A DNA stretch of 64,000 nt from Sinorhizobium terangae (GTDB lineage: Bacteria > Pseudomonadota > Alphaproteobacteria > Rhizobiales > Rhizobiaceae): assembly GCF_009601505.1 (NCBI RefSeq), contig NZ_WITC01000023.1, positions 57,964 to 121,963 on the forward strand, in the 5' to 3' direction. The notes beneath the pieces are model-generated. The model searched no databases and was not told the origin of the DNA. It saw nothing but the letters and a program-made list of their open reading frames with translations. Shown one piece after another: positions 24,597 to 34,209 of the stretch (the stretch's first letter is position 1; each line of letters begins with the position of its first letter). Position numbers and translations under genes: made by a program.

Positions 24597-25484
24597 ATGG
24601 CGAAAGTGAATGTGGGTTTCATCGGGCTCGGGCTGATGGGTCAGGGCATGGCGACGAACATCGTCAGAAAGGGCTGGCCACTTGCGGTGATGGCGCATCG
24701 CAACCGGGCGCCGGTCGAAGCGCTCCTCGCCAAGGGCGCGATGGAAGTCAAAACGCCGCGCGAAATGGCCGAACGATGCGACATCATCGTTCTCTGCGTC
24801 ACCGGCTCGCCGGAGGTGCTGTCGGTCGTCGAGGGTGCGGACGGCATCGCGGCCGCGGGCAAGCCGCTCACGATCATCGACTGCTCTACCTCCGATCCCT
24901 CCGTCACCCTGAAGCTCGCCGAGGATCTGGCCGAAAAAGGGACCACGCTCCTCGACGCGCCGCTCAGCCGCACGCCGGCCGATGCCGCCGCCGGCACGCT
25001 CGATGTCATGATCGGCGGCGCTGACGACGATGTGCGGCGTGTCTGGCCGGTGCTCGAATGCTTCGCCGGACGCATCGTTCACACCGGCCCGACCGGCACC
25101 GGCCACACCATGAAGCTCCTCAACAACTTTTTGGCGATGGGCTACGCCGCGCTCTATTCCGAGGCCTTGATGCTCGGACGGAAGGCAGGTCTCACCCCTG
25201 AAGTCTTCGACAGCGTCATCCGCGGCGGGCGGATGGATTGCCCGTTCTACCAGACATTCTTCCGCTGGGTACTGGAGCGCGACCCGAATGCGCACAAATT
25301 CGCCATCCGCAACGCCTTCAAGGACATGAGCTATCTCGCGGCCTTCGCCAACGCGTCCGGCGCCGCCAACCCGATCGGCGCCGCTGTCCGCAATTCCTTC
25401 GCCCAAGCCGTCGGCGCTGGTCGCGGCGAAGACTATGTGCCGATGCTGTCCGATTTCATCGCGAAGGCGAACGGGATCAAGTAG
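24597..25484 (+). CDS. NAD(P)-dependent beta-hydroxyacid dehydrogenase, 295 aa
   Basis: The 3-hydroxyisobutyrate dehydrogenase family: GLGLMGQGMA near residues 10-19 binds the cofactor, catalytic lysine K173 is in GTGHTMKLLNN, and the substrate loop reads DAPLSRTPADAAAGTLDVMI. The usual DAPVSGG is changed to DAPLSRT, so the substrate may differ from 3-hydroxyisobutyrate. The ATG at 24597 has GGAGG six bases before it; an open frame upstream is not used. It stands alone, with gaps of more than 300 bases on both sides. It is a second member of the family in this window but is not clearly linked to the tetronate genes. Confidence 0.9.
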   Translation: MAKVNVGFIGLGLMGQGMATNIVRKGWPLAVMAHRNRAPVEALLAKGAMEVKTPREMAERCDIIVLCVTGSPEVLSVVEGADGIAAAGKPLTIIDCSTSDPSVTLKLAEDLAEKGTTLLDAPLSRTPADAAAGTLDVMIGGADDDVRRVWPVLECFAGRIVHTGPTGTGHTMKLLNNFLAMGYAALYSEALMLGRKAGLTPEVFDSVIRGGRMDCPFYQTFFRWVLERDPNAHKFAIRNAFKDMSYLAAFANASGAANPIGAAVRNSFAQAVGAGRGEDYVPMLSDFIAKANGIK

Positions 25485-25968
25485 TCGCACAGCGAACCGA
25501 GGAGTTGCGTCGTGAACTATGCCCACCGCCTAGCGTACCGTGCTCCGTGGACCTAACCCTTCATCCTATTCGTTGCTCCAACCCTTTAACATTAGAAGTC
25601 GCTCGCCTTGACCGGATTAGAACCAGGACAGGTCGGCCCCATGAGCCAGGCGGCAGGGTCCACCCCGGGATGGAAGGAGCGCATCGCAGCAGCATTCGAG
25701 GTCGAATTCAAGAAGTGGTTGGTCGCGGAATTTCCCGTATCGCCTGCGCCATGTGGGAAGGCGAGAAAACCGCACGTTGTTTTCCGCTCGCGTTCCGCGC
25801 TCTAGCCTGATAAAATCAATCGTGAGGCGCACTGGAACCGGGCGCTCCGCTCTATACTGTATAGATACATTGATGGCCGTTAGGCGCCAGATTCTTATTT
25901 TAGCTTTATTATATTGGATCAACATTTTTATTGGTCGGTATTGCGAATACCGCCTCAGAGAGGCGAAG
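25485..25968. other. 484-base gap with an AT-rich segment
   Basis: No gene is supported. From about 25800 to 25960 the sequence is distinctly AT-richer than its surroundings (for example ATTTTAGCTTTATTATATTG near 25894-25913). It contains the short palindrome CTATACTGTATAG at 25852-25864. This is likely a promoter region for the acetyltransferase-half/TPR gene, or a remnant of acquired DNA. An in-frame ATG at 25873 would add a hydrophobic leader to that gene but has no ribosome site. Confidence 0.45.
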
Positions 25969-27210
25969 ATGATAATAGATGTCATTGGATATTCTAGAGA
26001 ATTTGAGAACATTCGGGAAAATTGGAACAGGGTATATCTTTCGGATCCAGAATCGCATCCTTTACTCTCCTGGACCTGGCTGAACGAATACTTGTCACGC
26101 CAAGAACGATGGTTCATTCTGGCCTTGCGGCAGGAGCAGACTGACCATCGCTATGAGGCTTTTCTGCCGCTGGAGGTCACGACTCTCCAGGATGGTGACA
26201 CGGGGCTTTTCTCAGACCAGCTTCTGATGATCGGCAATCGCGACGGCGGCGCGAGTGGCTTCCTCTGCATGCCCGGCCTGGAGAACGAGGCGGCAGACGC
26301 CTTCGTCGGCTTTCTCATGAGCGAGAGTTGGACGAGCATGCGGTTCGAGCTTCGCGAGCCCTCTTCCGCCAGGCTCGAACAATTGCTGCAGGCGTTTCCC
26401 GGTGGGCCGCTTGCCCGAATCTCCGAGGATCGAGCGGGAGGCGAGCTGGGCAAGGATCCGGTTCACAGCGTGCTTATCAGAACCCGGACGGGCCGAAACC
26501 TGCATGACAGGCTGAACCGCCGCAGCGTCGGCTTCGTGTTCGAGAGGGCAATGGCGCTGCATGTCGAGGGCACGCTCGACGCGGCGGAAGCGGGATATCG
26601 TCAAGTGATCCGCACCGTCCCCGGCCATGTGCAAGCCCGCTACGCACTTGCGCAGCTTTGCAGCGACAGGGGCGACCACGCCGAGGCGGAATATCTCTAT
26701 CGCTGGCTGTTATCGGCGCTTCCCGACGCCGACGAAATCCTTCATCGGCTTGGCGACACGCAGATGGAGCAGGGCTTCTATCGCGAGGCAAGCAAAACCT
26801 TCGAGAAACTCGTTGGGCGGTACCCCCATCGGGGCATCATGCGCTATAAGCTCGCAGTCACGCTTCTGGCCGCCGGCCGCAGGGATGCCGCCAGCGCAAC
26901 CTTTCTCAGTTTCGACGGGATCGCGTCCGACGACTCGGACCACATTCGCTGCAAGCTGAAGGCACGCGAGGTCCTGCGCCGCCTGGAACCCGTCTGCGGC
27001 ATCGAGCAGCAACCGGAGGTGCACCAGCAGCCGATTTCCGTGTCGACCTGCCCGCTGTTCGGCTACTCGGATCCGGTCCCCGTGCCTTCGGCGCGCGTAC
27101 AGACATTTGCGCCGTGGTTGCTCGAGCCTTCTCTTCCCAGCGGCGCCTGGGTGCACCTGCACGCCCGATCGTGCGAGCACCACTGCAAGAGCTCGAGGCT
27201 GAAGCATTGA
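25969..27210 (+). CDS. N-terminal acetyltransferase-like half fused to TPR region, 413 aa
   Basis: Residues 1-170 resemble the first half of CelD/BcsL-type GNAT acetyltransferases: a DVIGYSREFENIRENWNRVY start, HPLLSWTWLNEYLS, and a later MPGLENEAADAFVGFLM. The second GNAT half, with the CoA-binding part, is missing. From about 180 to 320 the chain has TPR-like helix pairs (ALHVEGTLDAAEAGYRQVIR; YLYRWLLSALPDADEIL). The C-terminus is rich in Pro, Gln and His. The ATG at 25969 has GAGAGG upstream. CelD-like proteins are known near cellulose genes, and here a beta-glucan locus is 3.5 kb away; a role in polysaccharide modification or scaffolding is inference. The last 20 residues look unnatural, see findings. 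Confidence 0.65.
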   Translation: MIIDVIGYSREFENIRENWNRVYLSDPESHPLLSWTWLNEYLSRQERWFILALRQEQTDHRYEAFLPLEVTTLQDGDTGLFSDQLLMIGNRDGGASGFLCMPGLENEAADAFVGFLMSESWTSMRFELREPSSARLEQLLQAFPGGPLARISEDRAGGELGKDPVHSVLIRTRTGRNLHDRLNRRSVGFVFERAMALHVEGTLDAAEAGYRQVIRTVPGHVQARYALAQLCSDRGDHAEAEYLYRWLLSALPDADEILHRLGDTQMEQGFYREASKTFEKLVGRYPHRGIMRYKLAVTLLAAGRRDAASATFLSFDGIASDDSDHIRCKLKAREVLRRLEPVCGIEQQPEVHQQPISVSTCPLFGYSDPVPVPSARVQTFAPWLLEPSLPSGAWVHLHARSCEHHCKSSRLKH

Positions 27211-27514
27211 TGCTTGTCGCCAACAGCAAGCTTGCGGCTGATGCGCTCCGCGGTCTTCGATGGACTGCGAGATCGTCGAGCAGCGCCAGATGGTCCATCG
27301 ACGACCGTTTCGCGCCGCCATAGCTCACGCCGAGTATCCTGTGCTCGCGGGGCTCCGAAACGCCTGGACGGAAAGTGCCGTCCATATCCCGGCGGTCGAC
27401 CGTTGAAAAGTATGCCAGGCAAGCGCCATCAGCCGCCGGTATTTTTGGCAGCAAGTGCCACGACGCGGTGCGACTCAGGCAGCTTCTTACCGGGTTTGGA
27501 TAGTCTTTTCTGCT
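27211..27514. other. 304-base gap between convergent genes
   Basis: No supported gene. A reading frame continuing from inside the upstream gene to a stop at 27323 (ELEAEALMLVANSKL) looks protein-like and may be the displaced C-terminus of that gene. No hairpin with a T-run was found. Confidence 0.4.
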
Positions 27515-29707
27515 TTAGGAAGAGGTTCTTTGAACTCTCTCTGTGCCAAGAAGGTCGCGAAGCGAATTCTTCGGCATCGGCTTTGCCAAATGGAAACCCT
27601 GCAATTCGTCGCAGCCAAGATTGCGCAGGATCTCGCTCTGCTCCTCGGTCTCCACGCCCTCAGCCGTCGTGCGCAGGCCCTTCGCATGCGCGACGCCAAC
27701 GATGGACTGCACGATCGCCACGCCACCATCGGGCTGGTCAAATGCTTGGACGAAAGAGCGATCTATCTTTATCCGATCGACCTCCAGGCGCTGCAATCGG
27801 CCAAATGAAGAGAAGCCCGTTCCGAAATCGTCAAGTGCGAACTTCACGCCGAACTCGCGCAGTGCCGTGATGTTTTTTTCGCAGATGCCGGCTTCGTCGA
27901 GGAGAGCAGTTTCGGTGATCTCAAGCTCCAGTCTCGACGGCTCAATCCCGAACTGCCGCAGCAGCGAGAAAACTTGAGCAGCGTAATGTCGCTGTCCAAG
28001 CTCGACCGCGGAGACATTCACTGCAATATCGAGGTCGGGAAACTCACGCGCGGTGGAACAGGCTTCCTTCAGTACGAAAGCGCCTAGCCGATCGATAAGG
28101 CCCGAAGTCTCCGCAAGCGGAACGAAGACTTCCGGCGCTATTGCGCCTTTGTTCGGGTGCCGCCAGCGAATGAGAGCTTCAAGCGAGCTTATCTCTTGGG
28201 ACGCAGCGGAATAGACCGGTTGGTAGAAGACTTCGAGCTGATTGCCAGCTTCCAGCGCCGCTCGCAAATCTTGTTCCAGATCCCGCCTTGTCCTGATCAG
28301 TTCGTCCATGTGGGGGCCAAAGATTGCGTACCGGTTCCGCCCGGATGTTTTGGCGTGATAAAGCGCGATATCGGCCTTGCGCGTGATCTCTACTGGATCG
28401 GCAGCATTCCCTTTCGCAACCGCCACACCAATCGAGAGCCCGATGAGAACGGGCTGTCCGTCTATCTCGAAAGGTCTACGGATCGCAGCGATCAGAGAGT
28501 CGCAGAGATTCTCCACCTCGTCCTGGCGCGAGTGCTCGACCACGATGGTAAATTCATCGCCACCAATCCTGGAAATAACTGCAGCAGCGGGGGCGGTTTC
28601 CCTCAGTCGTTTCGCGACTTCGATCATCAGCCGATCGCCGACGGGATGGCCGAGCGTATCATTCACTTGCTTAAAGCGGTCGAGGTCGAGATACAGAAGT
28701 GCATTTGTCTGGTCGGCTGCCGAAGCGGCGACCACACCCGCCAGCAACTGATTGAAAGACGCGCGGTTCGCGAGGCCGGTCAACGGATCGTGAAGCGCCA
28801 GGTGGTTGAGCTCAGCTTGACTTTGCTGCAGGCGTCTCGACCGCTTCCGCAGTATCATGCTCAGCACGCCCGTGAGTGCGAAAAGACAGAATGCGGCGAC
28901 CAGAAGGACCGGTGCCGTGGCTTTCGCCACGTCGGCACCGGGTCTGAACGGCAGCCAGGAGAAATATCCGATCGTTTCACCAGACGACGACACGATCGGC
29001 GCATAGGATCGCTCCTGGCCAAGGTTTGGCACAACAGAAAAGCGCACATCTTCAAAAACATATTCCTCACCCAGACGGGTAAGGAAATCGCCATCAAGGA
29101 AACGGACGGCTACGTGAAGAAACTCCCCGCCGGGCTCCTGCACGATATTGCCGCTGTCCGACACTATCGGCTTCACGCTGACTATCGCCGGCCGGCCGCC
29201 GAGACGAACCAAATCGCTCTCCCCGATCGACAGCACCTGTTCGCTTATTCCTGCCTCGTCGCCTACTGCGAGCCTCTTCTGCAACTTGGCAATGAGCGGC
29301 ATTGCCTCGGGTGCTATGTTCTTGAAAGCGTTCTGCTCGTCGGCCTCTCCGACGAGGAACGCGTATAACGGCCTACGATCCGGGCTGATCACGAATGCGC
29401 CGTCATGTCGGAAATAGCTGTGCATCCAGCTACCGAGGTTGGAGTCGATCCACTCACGATCCCATTCCTTCGATACTTTCCTGACCGCATCATCCCAGAC
29501 GGTGACACTCTCCTGATCGTGGGCGATGCTGTATTGCATCTTGGAAATGACAAGCTCGATGAGCTGCTGCTGGCGTTCGACTGCGACAGCGTCGGACTGC
29601 TGAGTTGACCAACGGACGGCCAAATATACGCCACCCATCAGAGTCATCGCGACTAACAAAGGCAGCATCGACTTGAAAACCGCGATGTTGCCAACCGAGA
29701 ATCTCAT
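27515..29707 (-). CDS. Membrane CHASE4-like/GGDEF/EAL c-di-GMP enzyme, 730 aa
   Basis: Topology: helix at about 13-33, a periplasmic CHASE4-like sensor (about 40-260, with TVWDDAVRKVS and NIAPEAMPLI), a helix at 264-288, then GGDEF (about 300-455) and EAL (about 470-715). The cyclase motif GGDEF is intact at 382-386. No RxxD inhibitory site precedes it. The phosphodiesterase residues are present: EAL at 510-512, DDFGTGFSS, KIDRSF and AEGVET. It could therefore make or degrade c-di-GMP depending on the periplasmic signal. The ATG at 29707 has GGGAGGAGCG upstream. It is monocistronic and sits beside the c-di-GMP-dependent glucan locus. Confidence 0.93.
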   Translation of the reverse strand: MRFSVGNIAVFKSMLPLLVAMTLMGGVYLAVRWSTQQSDAVAVERQQQLIELVISKMQYSIAHDQESVTVWDDAVRKVSKEWDREWIDSNLGSWMHSYFRHDGAFVISPDRRPLYAFLVGEADEQNAFKNIAPEAMPLIAKLQKRLAVGDEAGISEQVLSIGESDLVRLGGRPAIVSVKPIVSDSGNIVQEPGGEFLHVAVRFLDGDFLTRLGEEYVFEDVRFSVVPNLGQERSYAPIVSSSGETIGYFSWLPFRPGADVAKATAPVLLVAAFCLFALTGVLSMILRKRSRRLQQSQAELNHLALHDPLTGLANRASFNQLLAGVVAASAADQTNALLYLDLDRFKQVNDTLGHPVGDRLMIEVAKRLRETAPAAAVISRIGGDEFTIVVEHSRQDEVENLCDSLIAAIRRPFEIDGQPVLIGLSIGVAVAKGNAADPVEITRKADIALYHAKTSGRNRYAIFGPHMDELIRTRRDLEQDLRAALEAGNQLEVFYQPVYSAASQEISSLEALIRWRHPNKGAIAPEVFVPLAETSGLIDRLGAFVLKEACSTAREFPDLDIAVNVSAVELGQRHYAAQVFSLLRQFGIEPSRLELEITETALLDEAGICEKNITALREFGVKFALDDFGTGFSSFGRLQRLEVDRIKIDRSFVQAFDQPDGGVAIVQSIVGVAHAKGLRTTAEGVETEEQSEILRNLGCDELQGFHLAKPMPKNSLRDLLGTERVQRTSS

Positions 29708-30006
29708 TGGCGCTCCTCCCAGGACGCTTTCTTATTGATTGGCTCAATGCTTTCCAAGCGCCGTAAGCTCCTGCATGGGTCTAAATTTTGACGCATGAAT
29801 TGGTCGGGAGCTGGCGCGGAGTTCCTGTTGCGGGTTGCCGGGAGTGCAAGCGGCTACGATCGAGCGCAGGGTCGACCTAGCGTGGAGAGCTTACGTGAGG
29901 GGCCGAGCGGCCGCTATCGCGGTAGTCTACGGCTTTCGGAATAACATGGCATGGGCACTTTGCGGCAGAGCGACCCATCGAGGTCAAGAGCAGCCATCTG
30001 TTTGCC
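29708..30006. other. 299-base gap without a gene
   Basis: No supported coding region, repeat or terminator. It should hold the promoter of the GGDEF-EAL gene and the downstream flank of the disrupted FixK-like gene. Confidence 0.35.
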
Positions 30007-30643
30007 TTAGCTACAGAGCAAACGAAGCGCATCCGCTCTCACGATGTCGACGGTCCTTGCATCTCTTAACGCTATGACACTTTTGTCTTTCAGTTTGGAC
30101 ACGACGCGCGATACCGTCTCGATTGTGAGCCCGAGATAATCGGCAATGTCTTGCCGCGACATCGGCAATCTGAGCTCCCGAATGCCTCCCTGCCGGTCTG
30201 ATAGATCCAATAGGAAGGCCGCGATGCGTTCCATTGCACATTGCCTGCCAAGGACCAGAAGGTGCTCTTGAGCGCGTGCCATGCCGGTCAAGGCAAGGGC
30301 GAGAAGTTCTCCTGAATGCTCCTGCATCAGACGCCGGCCGAAAGCTGCCAATCTTGTTTCGGTGATCGCTTCAGCAAAGAAGCGGTGCTTGGTGCCCGCT
30401 TCAAAGCCGAACATTTCCCCTGCAATGTGAAAGAATACGACCTGTCGCCGCCCGTCCGAAGCAGGCGGTAAACACGCACGGCTCCAGTGACGACCTGATG
30501 GCATTTTTCAGCGGCATCGCCGTGACCATAGATCTCTCGACCGGCCGTCCTTTGTGCGTTCATTTGAACGCGCGGCGCTCTAGAACATCAAATGCCTGCG
30601 CGTCTTCACTTCCGGCTAGGTCCGCCACGGTTGCCAGTTGCAT
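30007..30643 (-). pseudogene. FixK/Fnr-like (Crp family) regulator, frameshifted
   Basis: The C-terminal part (30007 to about 30460) is a normal Crp-type regulator: DGRRQVVFFHIAGEMFGFE, a dimerisation helix with RAQEHLLVLGR, and the helix-turn-helix MSRQDIADYLGLTIETVSRV. The preceding cNMP-fold strand continues in another frame as REIYGHGDAAEKCHQVVTG, then VRVYRLL, upstream of about 30463. The shift lies near 30458-30465, where one base appears to be missing. A third segment (ATG at 30641-30643, MQLATVADLAG) may be the true N-terminus and needs another shift near 30552. FixK proteins control microaerobic genes. As read, no complete product can be made, though a truncated C-terminal protein is possible. 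A sequencing error cannot be excluded. Confidence 0.75.
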
Positions 30644-30667
30644 TTTCACACTCTACCTTGCCAAAGA

Positions 30668-32680
30668 CTACGAGGCAGTGCGTGTGCGCCCAAAAGCGCG
30701 CAGCAACAGGTTTACAGAAACCGCGACCCTGTCGATGTCGGGAATGTCCCGGGAATACCGCCCGGTATAGAGCTTGATGATCATCTTGTCGCGCTCGAAC
30801 CCGTGTAGATCGAAATGGAGATGGAGGTAATAACGCCGCTCGTCGCCAGAGCGCGTGATGTCCCCTCGCCTCTGGGTCACTTGCTTAAGATCGGTCTCAA
30901 GCGGCGCGAAGCCTTCAAGATTGAGCATGACGCGAGTCGACTTGAGCCTGGTCTCGGCAGGAACCGCGACTACCGCCTTGTCGAGCGACAGACTGACCAG
31001 GCGCCCTGCTACGCCCTCAACCGCAACCGCCTCGTCGAGTTTGAAGGCCTGAAGGAGGCGCCGCGGCTTCTCGAAACAGATCAGCGAGGCGATGACGAGC
31101 ACGACGATGTTGATCCCGGACCAGAAAGCCGCGATCGTCGAAAAGGTGCCGCGCGTGTGCGCGGTTTCCGGAACGATGTTGATCAGGAGGCCGAGTGCGG
31201 TCACGACGATGAAGCCCGCGATCCAGGTGAACGTATAAGCGTCGAAAGCGCTCTCCTCGTTGCCGCTGCCTTTGGGGGTCACCTTGAAGGGCTTGCCGAA
31301 CGGCCGCGCAAGGCTTGAAAGAACCGTTGGCAGCATGCGGAAGGTGGCAAAAGTGCCGACCGCGGTGGAGACGAGCGGCAGGTAGCGGGTTGGTGTGATC
31401 CACAACATCAGCAGGAAATAGGCGGCCAGCACTGGTACCTGATTGGAAACATAGTCAGTGACGTTCGTAAAATAGAGCGGCAGGGCGCCGAACCAGAGGT
31501 AGACGATTGGCACCACGAGTACGCTAAAGCGCACCAGATATTGCACAAGCCAGGACATCGGCAGAAACATGATCCGCTGGAAGAGCGATAGTCCAGGCCC
31601 GCGCACCGGGCCATTATGCAGGTAGAGCGTCTGAATGCCGCCTTGGCACCAGCGTTCGCGTTGAACGAAATAGCCGGCCAGGTTCTCGGCCGCCAGGCCC
31701 ATTGACAGCCGCTCGTTGAGGTAGCGGGTCTTGTAACCCTTGTTCAGCATCGAAAGCGTCGTTAGCAGGTCCTCAGTGATCGACTCGGTCGGGAAGCCTC
31801 CAATCGCATCAATCGCCTTGCGACGAGCGATAGAACAGGAGCCGCAGCAGAAACTCACATCCCAACCATCGCGGCTTGGCGCGATCTCATCGAAGAACAG
31901 GCGCTGTTCGTCCGGCCAAACGCTCTCCAGGCCAAGGTTGGACTGCACCGGATCGACGTTGAAGAAATGCTGCGGTGTCTGCACGATACCGATCGTCTCG
32001 TCCGAGAAGAACGGCAATGTCCGTCTGAGAAAGTTGCGATAGGGCACGAAATCCGCGTCGAACACAGCGATGAAATCGCCGGAACTGACACGCAAGCCGT
32101 TGTTCATGTTGCCGGCTTTGGCATGGGCATTGTCGTTTCGCGTCACATGGATCGCGCCGCGCCCTTCGCAGAAGGTCCGGAGCCAAGCACGGCGACCGTC
32201 GTCGAGCACATAGACGGTGAGCTTGTCCTTTGGATAGTCGAGCGCCAGCGCCCCGACGATCGTCCTTTCCAGGACGTCCAGAGGCTCGTTGTAGGTTGGT
32301 ATGAAAACGTCGACAGTCGGTAGGTCGCTTTCACTTCGCGCGAAGAACACGCGTTCGAGTTGGTTCGCCTCGATGCTGCGATCGACATAACGGCTCATCA
32401 GGATGAGGAACAGCACCACTTCCGAAAAGGCGAGGACTTCGATGATGAACACAAACCAGACCCAGTAGAAGTTGGCGCCATCATTGGGATAGGGAAGAAC
32501 GGTCTCAAAAAAACGCCAGGCCAGATACCGCAGGGCAACCATAGCAACGAAGACACAGGTGATCGCCCGCGCCCACGTCCGGTGGCGCGACCAGTTGGAC
32601 GGCCCGATGAGAAAGAAGGCGATGACCAGGAAGGTCGGAGCGAGCGTTAGAAGAGACTGAACCACAGGCCTTTGATCCAT
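30668..32680 (-). CDS. bgsA: Mixed-linkage beta-glucan synthase, GT2 family, 670 aa
   Basis: A processive family-2 glycosyltransferase in the inner membrane. Catalytic residues: D160/D161 (VLDDGR), D208-A-D210, TED at 302-304 and QRERW at 340-344. N-terminal helices lie before residue 100 and about five helices between 360 and 550. The C-terminal cytoplasmic tail (about 550-670) has no classical PilZ motif, as in S. meliloti BgsA, where this tail binds c-di-GMP and activates synthesis of the linear (1-3)(1-4)-beta-glucan. The ATG at 32680 lies 34 bases inside bgsB, so translation is coupled. Cellulose synthase BcsA is the nearest alternative, but the bgsB partner and missing PilZ domain argue for BgsA. 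Confidence 0.9.
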   Translation of the reverse strand: MDQRPVVQSLLTLAPTFLVIAFFLIGPSNWSRHRTWARAITCVFVAMVALRYLAWRFFETVLPYPNDGANFYWVWFVFIIEVLAFSEVVLFLILMSRYVDRSIEANQLERVFFARSESDLPTVDVFIPTYNEPLDVLERTIVGALALDYPKDKLTVYVLDDGRRAWLRTFCEGRGAIHVTRNDNAHAKAGNMNNGLRVSSGDFIAVFDADFVPYRNFLRRTLPFFSDETIGIVQTPQHFFNVDPVQSNLGLESVWPDEQRLFFDEIAPSRDGWDVSFCCGSCSIARRKAIDAIGGFPTESITEDLLTTLSMLNKGYKTRYLNERLSMGLAAENLAGYFVQRERWCQGGIQTLYLHNGPVRGPGLSLFQRIMFLPMSWLVQYLVRFSVLVVPIVYLWFGALPLYFTNVTDYVSNQVPVLAAYFLLMLWITPTRYLPLVSTAVGTFATFRMLPTVLSSLARPFGKPFKVTPKGSGNEESAFDAYTFTWIAGFIVVTALGLLINIVPETAHTRGTFSTIAAFWSGINIVVLVIASLICFEKPRRLLQAFKLDEAVAVEGVAGRLVSLSLDKAVVAVPAETRLKSTRVMLNLEGFAPLETDLKQVTQRRGDITRSGDERRYYLHLHFDLHGFERDKMIIKLYTGRYSRDIPDIDRVAVSVNLLLRAFGRTRTAS

Positions 32681-33879
32681 TGCGTGATCCGGAGGTTGTG
32701 TTTGGCGATGCGCACCTGCACTGTCCGTCCCACCTGGCAGAAATTGGCGAAGTCCGTATTAAGAGCCGAAGGCTCTAGCATGATGCGGATCCGGGCGTTG
32801 CGCTCCTCAGTTTCCGGCTCGTTGGCGGCAAGAGAGTCCTTTTCTATGACAGCCGACGAGCCCTTGAGCGCTTGCACCTGTCCCTTGAAGACTTCGCCGC
32901 GTCCCAAGAGTCGAACCTCCGCCTCGCGGCCGGGATAGATCTCGTCGTAATCGACTTCGGGAACGAGAATGTCGACGAACAGCTCGCGACAATCGAGAAC
33001 GCGCAACATCTCATTGTTCAGCACGACGTTGGAGCCGCCGACAACACTCCTTGCCCAGATCACGCCATCGAAAGGAGACGGGACAGTCGCCGATTCGAGG
33101 CTGCGAACACGCTTCTCCTCTTCGATCATTTGCTGTTCGGTCTGGTTTGCCCGCGTCCTATTCTCGGCAATGCGGGTATTGAGATCATTGATGCGAACAA
33201 TCACCTCGTCCTGGCGCTGGCGGGAGTAAGGCACATCGTTCTGGCCGTCCACGACGACGAATATGCCCTGGCGCACAGCGTCGAGGCGTTGCTGCAGCAA
33301 TTCCACCGTCAGATTGCTGATCTCGAGCTCGCCGCCGGTGGCGGCTCCGGCGGCCTCGGCCGCCTCAACCATCTTACGGGTGAAGATTCCTTTCGACTCC
33401 AGCTCTTGCCGGCGGTCGAGATCGACCTTTGCCACCACATCCTGGGCGCGCGATACCTCGACACGCTTCCGCAGAATCCGCAGCTCCCGTTCCAGGCTGG
33501 AAATAGTGGCGCTCTGGAAGACCGAGAGCCGTTCGGCAAGCTGGTCGCGCAGCCTCACAAGCTCGTCGCGCTCGCGCTCCAGCGCCGTGGCGCGATCGAG
33601 GGCGGTTCGGTATTCGGCGCGCAGCGACGCCAGAACGGTCCGGTTGACGCGTTCATTGCGAATTGTGGCGAGAGTTTCGCCCTCCGCCACCGGCGTTCCG
33701 ATCCGGGGCGGCGCCCCAGTGATCTCGCCGTCAATCGGCGCATTTAGGGTTGCGAAGCGCGCGTTGACGGTCCCATCCAGGCTGGTAAGGCCGGTTAATC
33801 CAGGCAACAACACGGCGGCAGCGAGTATCAGGAGTAGAATGCCAACTGTAATGCGCGTGATGCGATTGTTTAGGATCAT
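32647..33879 (-). CDS. bgsB: Membrane-fusion (HlyD-like) partner of the beta-glucan synthase, 410 aa
   Basis: An N-terminal helix at about 8-30, a split lipoyl-type beta domain (NAPIDGEITG near 46-55 and VPSPFDGVIWARSVVGG near 265-281), and a long coiled coil between them (about 85-270) rich in Arg/Glu/Leu repeats. This is the periplasmic adaptor layout. BgsB is required with BgsA for mixed-linkage glucan production in S. meliloti and is thought to guide polymer across the periplasm. The ATG at 33879 has AAGGGCGG upstream. bgsB is first in the bgsBA operon and diverges from bgrR across 330 bases. Confidence 0.9.
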   Translation of the reverse strand: MILNNRITRITVGILLLILAAAVLLPGLTGLTSLDGTVNARFATLNAPIDGEITGAPPRIGTPVAEGETLATIRNERVNRTVLASLRAEYRTALDRATALERERDELVRLRDQLAERLSVFQSATISSLERELRILRKRVEVSRAQDVVAKVDLDRRQELESKGIFTRKMVEAAEAAGAATGGELEISNLTVELLQQRLDAVRQGIFVVVDGQNDVPYSRQRQDEVIVRINDLNTRIAENRTRANQTEQQMIEEEKRVRSLESATVPSPFDGVIWARSVVGGSNVVLNNEMLRVLDCRELFVDILVPEVDYDEIYPGREAEVRLLGRGEVFKGQVQALKGSSAVIEKDSLAANEPETEERNARIRIMLEPSALNTDFANFCQVGRTVQVRIAKHNLRITQWIKGLWFSLF

Positions 33880-34209
33880 CTGGACCGCCCTTGCCTGCTG
33901 CCTGGCAGCGTAGACGGGGAAAATGCTACCGTGTTATTGACACAACCACGCACCGCGATTCTGCCAATGCTCAGCGGATACTCGCCTCCTCGCTCTACGC
34001 CTCAGCGGCTTATCTTTTCATCGGCGCGTGATAGCGAAACAACCCTTAAAATTGAGTGTTTCAATAGCAAATCTGTGAAAAGCGCAGTTGATTCGCTAGC
34101 CGGGCGGCATTGACCACGACATCTTCCTCGATAAGGTGAATGAGCGATTGCTTTGAAAGCGAACTCTCGATCGACGGCTCGATTAGCAACGGGTAACGGA
34201 GAGCAAAAA
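33880..34209. promoter_or_regulatory. Divergent promoter region between bgsBA and bgrRSTUWV
   Basis: A 330-base gap with no gene that I support. Both operons must start here. A locally AT-richer stretch near 34040-34080 (CCCTTAAAATTGAGTGTTTC) is a plausible promoter area. The bgrR ribosome site GGAGAG lies near 34197-34202. No clear palindromic operator was recognised. Confidence 0.5.

Noticed and set aside
25852..25864. Palindrome CTATACTGTATAG as an operator
   Set aside because: It is short and AT-rich, no adjacent regulator is present and no second copy was noticed, so it was only mentioned within the gap.
25873..25968. Earlier start for the acetyltransferase-half/TPR protein that would add a hydrophobic leader
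   Set aside because: The ATG at 25873 has no ribosome site and the segment is AT-rich non-coding in style; the ATG at 25969 has GAGAGG and begins the recognisable domain.
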